A DNA stretch of 64,000 nucleotides from Palsa-506 sp963836355 (lineage in GTDB: Bacteria; Actinomycetota; Actinomycetes; Streptosporangiales; Streptosporangiaceae), in the NCBI GenBank assembly GCA_963836355.1, contig CAWIJO010000023.1, positions 62,001 through 126,000 of the forward strand, in the 5' to 3' direction. Of the stretch, positions 57,511 to 64,000 are shown in pieces. Every line of letters begins with the position of its first letter. Within the stretch, counting starts at the first letter, position 1. A program made the translations under genes and the position numbers. The notes beneath the pieces were generated by a model that saw only the letters and a list, made by a program, of their open reading frames with translations, was not told the DNA's origin and made no database searches.

Positions 57511-59001
57511 TCAGCGCTCTGGGTCGATGCCGTGAAATGCCGGCACCCGCACCGTCCGGTGACCGCGGGTACCGCCGAGGATCACCTTACGGAGTGAGAC
57601 GTCGTTTCCGGTGTTCGACTCGTGCAAGACCCGCTGCGGGTTGGCAATCACCGCGATGTAGTACGTGCCGTTCGGCAGGTGCGTGATGTTGAAGTCCTGG
57701 CCAGCCACCGACTGGAAGTACGTGTCGCCCCAGCCGACCGGCATTTCTTCCTGCACCCACAGGGCAGTGGGCGAGCCGCAGTCCCCGAAGGAGCCGGTGA
57801 ACAGCGCATTCCATACCGCATGCGGCAGCAGCAGGTTCATATTGTCGCTCGGAAGTATGCAGAATCCTTGCTTGTGGCTGCGCAAGGCCACCGTCCTGGC
57901 GGAGTTGAGCAGCTGGTACCTGGCGAACTGCTCGAAGTGCCAGTGGTTGTGACCCTTACGGGTGTCGAAGCCCATGGTCCCGGCACGCAGCCGTCCGACG
58001 AGGTGGCCATTCCGGAAGAAGTACTGGTAGGCCTTCATGACCGGCGAGCCGTTGGAGCGGAAGCCCTCCACGTCGAGCGGGCCGCCGCCGCCGATCCAGA
58101 CCGTGGCGCCGAAATCAAGCTCGTCCCGCTCCGGCCTCGTCTTGGTCTTCTTGATGCGGCTGACATTGATCCCCCACGAAGGAGCGGGCGTCAGGTCCGG
58201 GAGAACGTCCCGCGGCGGGTTCTTCAGGGTCCTGGTCTTCGGCAGCTTCGGCAGCGTCCCGCCGTTGCCGTGGGCCTGGTGGCGGGCCGGTCCGCAGCAC
58301 CCGGTTCCCTTGACCACGATGGCCTTGACGTGCGCGGTGGCATCGGCGGCTGAGATGTTCAGCAGGCTCCGGTACTTGCTGGTGATCGTCGCGGTGATCT
58401 CGTACGTGCCGAGCCGGAGCCGGTAAGACTGGTCACTGAACTCGAACGGGTCGGCTCCCCAGCCCTTCTGGATGCCCCATACCGTGGCTACCTGGAAGGG
58501 ATTACCCAGGCAGCTAAACAACATCGGATAGGGCGAGGTGGCGGGACTGTTAGGGCTCCCTCGCTGCGGGTCGAACACGTCCGGGCAGAAGGTGACCCGC
58601 TTCGATGCCACCACCTTGCCCTTGGAATTCGTCACGGTGACGTGCACGAAGCCCTTTAGCCCGTTGAAGCCATCCAGCAGGCTGGCCGACAGCGGCCTGA
58701 CCTCGGTGCCGCCGCCCGGCAGGTGGATGACCTGCGAGATGGTGAGCGGCTTGGCATAGCTGGCCCGCCGCACATTGAACTGCAGCTGGGAGCCGAGCGA
58801 CTCGACGTAGATGCCGGGGTCGAGGAACACCTCGTGTCCGAATCGGGGCACGGTAATGGTGTTCTGTGCGGCGAACAGGCGTACGGACGGCCCTGGCGCC
58901 CCGGCCTGGGCGGCCATTGCCCCGAACGGCGCGGTCGCTGCGACCGTGCACCCGGCAACGGCGATGGCCGCATATCGCAGCCTCCATCGTGGTCTTTTCA
59001 T
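57511..59001 (-). CDS. Bacterial lysyl oxidase-family protein
   Basis: 496-aa secreted protein. Signal peptide MKRPRWRLRYAAIAVAGC up to AMAAQA; an N-terminal domain of ~260 residues; then the lysyl-oxidase copper domain with GHNHWHFEQFARYQLL near residue 350 (three His of the copper site), LRAGTMGFDTRKG before it, and FNITHLPNGTYYIAVIANPQ after. In animals this family oxidises peptidyl lysine; bacterial members are poorly studied. ATG 59001 has a strong GGAGGAGAAG site; the in-frame extension to 59430 runs through the hairpin and is rejected. Confidence 0.9.
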   Translation of the reverse strand: MKRPRWRLRYAAIAVAGCTVAATAPFGAMAAQAGAPGPSVRLFAAQNTITVPRFGHEVFLDPGIYVESLGSQLQFNVRRASYAKPLTISQVIHLPGGGTEVRPLSASLLDGFNGLKGFVHVTVTNSKGKVVASKRVTFCPDVFDPQRGSPNSPATSPYPMLFSCLGNPFQVATVWGIQKGWGADPFEFSDQSYRLRLGTYEITATITSKYRSLLNISAADATAHVKAIVVKGTGCCGPARHQAHGNGGTLPKLPKTRTLKNPPRDVLPDLTPAPSWGINVSRIKKTKTRPERDELDFGATVWIGGGGPLDVEGFRSNGSPVMKAYQYFFRNGHLVGRLRAGTMGFDTRKGHNHWHFEQFARYQLLNSARTVALRSHKQGFCILPSDNMNLLLPHAVWNALFTGSFGDCGSPTALWVQEEMPVGWGDTYFQSVAGQDFNITHLPNGTYYIAVIANPQRVLHESNTGNDVSLRKVILGGTRGHRTVRVPAFHGIDPER

Positions 59002-59188
59002 GGCCCGCTTCTCCTCCGCTGTCGTCCGTTTCCCCGAACAACAGACGCTCAAGCTCGGACAGGCGTTGCATTCCAAAGGGCCAGAAACTTGTCCGTCAGG
59101 TAACGATTCAGACTCGGCGTTGCCGGCTGGCGCCGTGGCGGGCCCGATATGATGTGGCAGCCCCGGGGCGCGGCCGGCGCAAACGACA

Positions 59189-59219
59189 AGGCCCCCGCAT
59201 GTATGAGATGCAGGGGCCT
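59189..59219. terminator. Terminator-like hairpin
   Basis: AGGCCCC / GGGGCCT plus GCAT / ATGC stem with single-base bulges and a 7-nt loop. It lies 188 bp upstream of the lysyl oxidase start and 345 bp beyond the PP2C stop. Looks like an actinomycete terminator; no plus-strand gene or tRNA was found before it. Confidence 0.5.
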
Positions 59220-59563
59220 CGCCTGGCCGTTCCCCGCCGACCTGCCGGTTGCCCGGCGAGCCCGCGGCTACTTGGCCAGCCACTGGTACCGGGTACCCGC
59301 CTGAAGTTCCGGTTTCCCGGTCCTTCCGCGTCTCCGGGGTTGCCCCCGGCGTGGTTCCCGTCTCCAGCAGTGAGGTATTTCTACTGTCTCGCCAGCAGCC
59401 GCCGCAAGGGCCCCCTGGCAATGATTTCAAGATTCTTTAGCTGTCCACAAGATATCCACAAATATGGCCCAGTTGTCCCCCGGACCAGGCACTTTTCCAC
59501 CAGTCCGTGCACAACTTCACGCACAGCCGGTGCACAGCCGATGGCGTGCACGCCGCCGCGCCG
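59220..59563. other. Intergenic region with DnaA-box-like 9-mers
   Basis: No gene supported. An A/T-richer core holds TGTCCACAA (59442-59450) and TATCCACAA (59453-59461), 11 bp apart and close to the actinomycete DnaA-box consensus TTGTCCACA, plus a weaker TTGTCCCCC at 59473. Could be a DnaA-controlled promoter or titration site, or chance. Confidence 0.35.
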
Positions 59564-61267
59564 TCACTGGCGAATGCGGACGAGCACGAGCGTGCTGTCA
59601 TCCTCGCCGTGCTCGCGCATCGTCTCGGTGACCGCCTCGCAGGCATCGCTCAGCAAGATCCCCGGGCGCGCCAACACGGCGCTGAGCGCCGCGCAGAGTT
59701 CGGCCATCCCGTCGCTGAGCGGCCGGGTCCGGCTTTCCACCAGGCCGTCGGTGTACAGCGCCAGCGTCGCGCCGGGAGGCAGCCTGACGTGCCTAGCCTC
59801 GAAGGAACCGGCTACCAGCCCGAGTGGCAGCCCCGGCGGCAGGTCAAGCAGGTGCGCCTCGCCGGGCAGTGCCACGACCGGCGGCAGGTGGCCGGCCTGG
59901 GCCGCCACGCAGGAACTGTCCGCCGGGTCGATGACCGTATAGATACAAGTGGCGAAGGGCGCGGCCAGGCCTGACGCCATCCGGTCCAGCCGGTGCAGGA
60001 GCTGTTCGGGCGGCAGCTCAAGGTCGGCCAGGATATGTGCGGCGGTGCGGAGCTGCACCATGACGGCGGCCGCCTCCGGCCCGTGGCCCATCGCATCGCC
60101 GACTATCAGCGCCGCCCGGCCGCCGGGCAGCGGGACGATGTCGTGCCAGTCGCCACCGACCATGCTGCCGCCGGCCGATAAGTGCCGGTGCGCTACCTCC
60201 AGGCCGGCCGGGACCTGCGGCCGGCCGGGAAGCAGGCTGTGCTGCAACGCGAGCGCGGTGCGCCGCTCCCGGTCAAACAGCCGGGCGTTGTCGATGCACA
60301 CGGCGGCGCGGGACGTGAGCTCGGCGGCAAGGATCACGTCATCGGGGCCGAAGGCGGCGCGGCCGGCCGTGCGCCCGAACGCCGCGCAGCCCACCACCGC
60401 CCCGCGGGCGACGAGAGGCATTGCCAGGAAAGACGTGTAGCTCGCGGTGATCTCCCGGCCGCCTGGCCGCTGGCCGATCCGCTCGGCGGTATCGACGTCA
60501 AGGTGGTCGTACAGGACCGGGCTGCTCACCGCCATCGCGCGGAAGCAGGGCGTGCCCTCGCCGAGGACGACCACCTCGCCAGAGCGGAACAGGCTCTCCG
60601 TCACGTCATCGGGCTGGCCGGCCAGCCGGGCTGCGAGCCGCCGTACTAAGGCCGCGTGCAGCACCCGATGCGAGCCCGGCTCATCCGCGGCGAACATGTG
60701 TTCCGGCAGGTAAATCGCGGCCGCGTCAGCGAAGCGCGGTACCGCGACATCGACGACCTCGCGTGCGGTCTGGGTCAGGTCGAGCGTGCTGCCGATCCTG
60801 ACCGCAGCCTCGGTTAACAGGCTCGGGCCAGTTTGCGGCGACGCGAGCCGGGCGAGCACGAGCGTCCCGCCGCCCGGCCCGGCCAGCGGCTCGCACCGGA
60901 TCGCGATGGCGGCACTGCGCGGGGTGCCTACGTCAGCGCCGCCCGCGACGCCGACGGTCATGGTTCCGGTCCATAGCCGCCCGGCGGCCACCTCGGCCAG
61001 CGCCTGTTGTAACAGCTGGCGCTGGCCGGGCACGGTTACCAGCACGTCGCACATCCCGCGGCCGAGGACCGCAGCGGCCGGCTTGCCGAATAGCCGCGCA
61101 GCGGTCATCGACCACGCGGCCACCAGGCCGGCGTGATCCAGCGTGAACGAGGCGATTCCAGCCAGGCCTTCCGCTTGCGGCGGTGGCGTGACCGGCGTGC
61201 CTTTCCCGGCGGTCTGCGGTTCCACTCGTATCTGTACCAACCTTGCCGACGGGCCCGTCAGGCGCAT
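59564..61267 (-). CDS. PP2C/SpoIIE phosphatase with PAS and GAF sensors
   Basis: 567-aa signalling phosphatase. PAS-like region ~35-150 (ASFTLDHAGLVAAWSMTAAR), GAF ~160-320 (LVARGAVVGCAAFGRTAGRA), SpoIIE-type PP2C ~340-567 with metal-binding aspartates in GGDWHDIVPL and ALIVGDAMGHGPEAA, and ALYTDGLVESR and EDDSTLVLVRI at the end. The family dephosphorylates anti-anti-sigma factors; the stand-alone HATPase at 40.2 kb is of the opposing kinase class, though nothing links them directly. Confidence 0.93.
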   Translation of the reverse strand: MRLTGPSARLVQIRVEPQTAGKGTPVTPPPQAEGLAGIASFTLDHAGLVAAWSMTAARLFGKPAAAVLGRGMCDVLVTVPGQRQLLQQALAEVAAGRLWTGTMTVGVAGGADVGTPRSAAIAIRCEPLAGPGGGTLVLARLASPQTGPSLLTEAAVRIGSTLDLTQTAREVVDVAVPRFADAAAIYLPEHMFAADEPGSHRVLHAALVRRLAARLAGQPDDVTESLFRSGEVVVLGEGTPCFRAMAVSSPVLYDHLDVDTAERIGQRPGGREITASYTSFLAMPLVARGAVVGCAAFGRTAGRAAFGPDDVILAAELTSRAAVCIDNARLFDRERRTALALQHSLLPGRPQVPAGLEVAHRHLSAGGSMVGGDWHDIVPLPGGRAALIVGDAMGHGPEAAAVMVQLRTAAHILADLELPPEQLLHRLDRMASGLAAPFATCIYTVIDPADSSCVAAQAGHLPPVVALPGEAHLLDLPPGLPLGLVAGSFEARHVRLPPGATLALYTDGLVESRTRPLSDGMAELCAALSAVLARPGILLSDACEAVTETMREHGEDDSTLVLVRIRQ

Positions 61268-61430
61268 GGCGGCCCGTCCTCATAATTGCCTGCCGGCCGC
61301 GCATCCTGCGGCTCAATGCGGGCGGCTATTGCCTGTACCCGACGTTATTGTGCAATCAGGAAATGTATAGCATCGTCGGCGAGAAAGTGGCATCGGCACA
61401 GCAGCTTAGATCATTAGAATACGATTCGGT

Positions 61431-61452
61431 TTCCGATCCGTCCGGATCGGAA
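61431..61452. promoter_or_regulatory. Perfect 10+10 inverted repeat before the Methyltransf_19 gene
   Basis: TTCCGATCCG and CGGATCGGAA separated by 2 nt, in an A/T-richer stretch 41 bp before the methyltransferase start. Likely operator for a dimeric regulator, or a short attenuating hairpin. Confidence 0.5.
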
Positions 61453-61492
61453 GCCCGGGAGATCGGCATTTGGGCAGGTGAGGAGGCCGTTG

Positions 61493-62304
61493 GTGGCTGG
61501 CGAGCCGGGCTGGATACCGCCTGGAGTCGACACACAGCGGGCGAATGCCGCCCGGGTCTACGACTACTGGCTGGGTGGCAGCCACAACTTCCTGGCCGAT
61601 CAGGACCTGGGCCGGGCGATCGCCGCGGTCGAGCCCAACGTCCGGGCGATCGCCCGGGCTAACCGCGCGTTCGTGGGCCGGGCCGTCCGGTTTCTGGTGG
61701 CCGAAGGGATCCGCCAGTTCCTCGACATCGGCTCCGGCATACCGACGCAGGGCAATGTGCACGAAGTGGCCCAGCGGGCGGATCCTGCGGCCCGGGTCGC
61801 CTACGCCGATTTCGACCCGGTGGCGATCGCGCACAGCAAGGCAATCTTGGCGAAGACCGAGAACACCACCATCATCGATGCCGACCTGCGCGATCCGGAA
61901 AAGATCCTCGCCCACCCGGCGGCCCGGCGGCTGGTCGATTTCGGCCAGCCGGCGGCCTGCTGATCGTGGCCATCCTGCATTTCATCGGTGACGCCGAGGA
62001 TCCGTGGCGGCTGGTGGCCGCGCTGCGCGACTCGCTCGCGCCCGGCAGTTACCTGGTGCTGAGTCACGCCACCAACGAGAGCAAGCCCACCGTGGCGCAG
62101 GCCGCGGAGAAGGTTTACAACAGGAGCGTGGCCACCCAGGTGCAGCTGCGCTCGCATGCGGAGATCCTGCGCTTCTTCGACGGGTTCGACCTGGTGGATC
62201 CGGGGCTGGTCTACATCCCGCAGTGGCGGCCGGACTCACCCGCCGACGTGCCTGCTGACCCAACCCAGTTCTGGGGCCTGGTCGGCGTCGGCCGGAAGGC
62301 CTGA
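61493..62304 (+). pseudogene. Methyltransf_19 methyltransferase, frameshifted
   Basis: Second SAV2177-type protein of the window, about 270 aa when joined. GTG 61493 follows GAGGAGG. First frame: TQRANAARVYDYWLGGSHNF, FLDIGSGIPTQGNVHEVAQR, DADLRDPEKILAHPAARRLV up to QPAAC-stop. Next frame: VAILHFIGDAEDPWRLVAAL to LVDPGLVYIPQWRPDS. One base is missing near 61955 (QPAA should run into LLIVAILHFI). The motif set is otherwise complete. Confidence 0.9.
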
Positions 62305-62432
62305 CGGGCGGAAAGCCTGAAGGGCCGCACTGCGGGTACATCGACTGCAGCGTGAATAGCGGGATTAGGTCTTTCCTGGCGCGGTCCGAACGGTAGCGAG
62401 TACCGGATCACCCGGGCCGGCGAAGGGGCGGG

Positions 62433-64000
62433 ATGTTACGCGTCAATGCGGCACTGGCTCGCGTGCTTGCGGTACTTGGCTGTACCTTCGTGGCGCTCGC
62501 GCTCGGGTACTTCGGGCTCAGAACGTACGTGCATACTCCGGCTGGCGCTAAGGCCGGGCTCGGCACCAGCTGGCTGGATATCGCGTTTGACGACGTGCAG
62601 CTGTTCGCCCTGCAGGCGCCGCTGAACGGCCCCGGGCCGTACACGCTCGCACTGCAGATCGCCCGCTTCCTGGCGCCGGCCACGACGATCGCAGCCGGCA
62701 TCGGGGCGCTGCTCGTGCTGCTTGGCGAGCAGCTGCGGAGCTGGCGGGCGGCCCGCGCGTCCAAGCATGCGATCGTTACCGGCGACGGCCCGGACGCGCT
62801 TGAGCTCTGCCGCCAGCTGCATGCCGAGAACCGTAAGATCGTGCTGGTCAGCACCGCAGCGGCCGCGGTGGCCCAGGCCGGCCGGTACCGGTTGCTCACC
62901 GTATCCGGAGACCCGGCGGATCCGGGCACGCTGCGCGCGGCCGGGCTGGCCGGCGCGGATGAGCTGTATGCCTGCGGCAGCCGGAGCACCGTGAACGCCG
63001 CGACGGTGCTGCAGGCGCTGGAGAGCTCTCCCCGGCGCAGCCGGGCGCTGACGACCTATGCGCAGGTCCGTGACGCGGAGATCTGCGCGGCGCTGCGGGC
63101 CAGGCGAATCGGCGCCAGCGGCGATCCGCTGCTGCGCCTCGACTTCTTCGCCATCGAGGAAATAGCGGCCAGGGTGCTGCTGGACAAGCACCCGGTGACC
63201 GACGCTGACGGCAACGCCGCGCACGTGGTGATCGTCGGGTTCGGCTGGCTCGGCCAGGCCATCCTCCGCGAGATCGCCCGGCGCCGGGCACCAGGCGGGC
63301 CGGGCGGGCCTGGCGGGCCTGGCGGGCCGGGCGGGCCGAAAGTGCGGGTCCTGGTGCAAGACGACTGCCCGGCGGCGGTGGACAGCTTCATCAGGCGCTT
63401 CCCGGCGATTAACGACAGCTGCGAGGTCGAGGTCACCAACCGGGCGGAGCAGTTCAAGCTCGCTGACCGCAAGCCGACCCTGCTGCTCGTCTGCCTGTCC
63501 GACAACGAGGAAGCGCTGAGCACGGGACTGGCCGCCGCGCATTCGGTGGCCGACCGGTCCGACCGGGTGGTGCTGTGCATGGGCGAGCCGACCCCGTTCG
63601 ACTCGGTCCTTTCCGGCCAGCGTCCCCTGCTTGACGATGTCGGTGGCCGCCTGACGGTATTCGACGTCACCGAGGAGGCCACGATGCCCAGCCGCATCAG
63701 GGATGACGCCAACGACCGGCTCGCCCGGGCCATCCACCGGGGCTACCTGGAAGATTGCGCGGCCAGAGGGGACTCGCCGCAGGAAAACAAGTCCATGCGG
63801 CCCTGGGAGGAGCTGCCCGACCATCTCCGGCAGTCCAACTTCGCCCAGGCCGCGCACATGGGCGTAAAGCTCACCAGCATCGACTGCGTCATTACGCCGC
63901 AAACCAATCCGCCCGCCGAGTTCGCCTTCACCGAGGGCGAGATAGACCGGCTGGCCCGGATGGAGCATGACCGCTGGATGCTGGAGCGGCGGGCGCTTGG
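62433..64000 (+). CDS. Membrane TrkA/RCK-like protein with RyR domain (3' end outside window)
   Basis: 522 residues visible from ATG 62433 (GGGGCGGG upstream), open to the window edge. Two N-terminal membrane helices (~8-30 and ~78-100), then a first Rossmann unit near 112 (HAIVTGDGPDALELCRQL, YRLLTVSGDPADPGTLRAAG), a second near 264 (VVIVGFGWLGQAILREIARR), a Gly-Pro linker (GGPGGPGG type, ~287-301), and near 457-520 a RyR-type domain (PWEELPDHLRQSNFAQAAHM; IDRLARMEHDRWMLERRAL). Predicted cytoplasmic nucleotide-sensing module tethered to the membrane; function unknown. Confidence 0.85.
   Translation, partial: MLRVNAALARVLAVLGCTFVALALGYFGLRTYVHTPAGAKAGLGTSWLDIAFDDVQLFALQAPLNGPGPYTLALQIARFLAPATTIAAGIGALLVLLGEQLRSWRAARASKHAIVTGDGPDALELCRQLHAENRKIVLVSTAAAAVAQAGRYRLLTVSGDPADPGTLRAAGLAGADELYACGSRSTVNAATVLQALESSPRRSRALTTYAQVRDAEICAALRARRIGASGDPLLRLDFFAIEEIAARVLLDKHPVTDADGNAAHVVIVGFGWLGQAILREIARRRAPGGPGGPGGPGGPGGPKVRVLVQDDCPAAVDSFIRRFPAINDSCEVEVTNRAEQFKLADRKPTLLLVCLSDNEEALSTGLAAAHSVADRSDRVVLCMGEPTPFDSVLSGQRPLLDDVGGRLTVFDVTEEATMPSRIRDDANDRLARAIHRGYLEDCAARGDSPQENKSMRPWEELPDHLRQSNFAQAAHMGVKLTSIDCVITPQTNPPAEFAFTEGEIDRLARMEHDRWMLERRAL

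Noticed and set aside
59189..59219. tRNA or small RNA gene ending in this hairpin
   Set aside because: No cloverleaf, T-loop sequence or upstream promoter could be found on either strand.
59220..59563. Replication origin, because of DnaA-box-like sites
   Set aside because: Only two or three near-matches and no dnaA, dnaN, parB or similar genes in the window.

Overview
The window is very GC-rich DNA with strong G/C preference at third codon positions, many GTG starts and many 4-base ATGA/GTGA gene overlaps. It carries typically actinobacterial families: two Methyltransf_19 (SAV2177-type) methyltransferases, a SARP-type and a LAL-type giant regulator, a LigC DNA ligase, an actinobacterial NuoF/ApbE redox operon and a bacterial lysyl oxidase. 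I infer a soil-type, morphologically complex actinomycete (Streptosporangiales, Frankiales or Catenulisporales-like); the genus cannot be fixed from the sequence alone. I see no rRNA, tRNA, CRISPR array, insertion sequence or integrase.

Region by region. 1-7527 (minus): purine catabolism. A molybdenum xanthine dehydrogenase is encoded by separate FAD, 2Fe-2S and Mo genes, with an 8-oxoguanine-type deaminase inside the operon. Uricase, HIU hydrolase and OHCU decarboxylase follow, giving xanthine to urate to allantoin. A frameshifted AraC regulator and a VOC protein lie between the two halves. 7744-13078 (plus): a tightly coupled lipid-modification operon (flavoprotein, DUF1365, two cyclopropane-synthase-like methyltransferases, DUF1295). 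13368-19037: a gutted trimethylamine-dehydrogenase-like pseudogene, a nitrilase, LigC, a Methyltransf_19 enzyme and a diaminopimelate decarboxylase-like enzyme. 19049-28800 (minus): a regulator-dense locus with a LAL regulator, a hydrolase-glycosyltransferase fusion, a methyltransferase and a SARP regulator. 28960-38036: membrane proteins, a phospholipase C-like enzyme, an ABC system whose ATPase is fused to an extracytoplasmic CocE-like hydrolase, a GntR/small-protein divergon and an MscS channel. 38122-40150: a GntR regulator followed by fragments of at least four genes. 40153-45280: an anti-sigma-type ATPase, cytosine deaminase, a PucR fragment and an OmpR/HK two-component system with a divergent membrane protein. 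45364-49001 (minus): an ApbE / ferric-reductase-like / NuoF-like / ferredoxin operon. 49083-55110: a dioxygenase fragment, DUF4326, a DrrAB-like ABC pair, a larger ABC exporter and an ornithine-cyclodeaminase remnant. 55395-59001: exported proteins (amidase, beta-helix lipoprotein, lysyl oxidase). 59564-64000: a PP2C phosphatase, a second Methyltransf_19 gene and a membrane TrkA/RyR protein cut by the window edge.

Two themes stand out. First, gene disruption is unusually frequent: at least nine loci carry single-base frameshifts and several more have lost whole domains or survive as short fragments. This is either real decay or assembly error. Second, several clean DNA signals accompany regulators: inverted repeats beside the small GntR gene and near codA, adjacent 11-bp direct repeats at the two-component locus, 11/12-bp-spaced repeats between the SARP gene and its neighbour, and a two-copy hairpin repeat at 5.5 and 50.0 kb.
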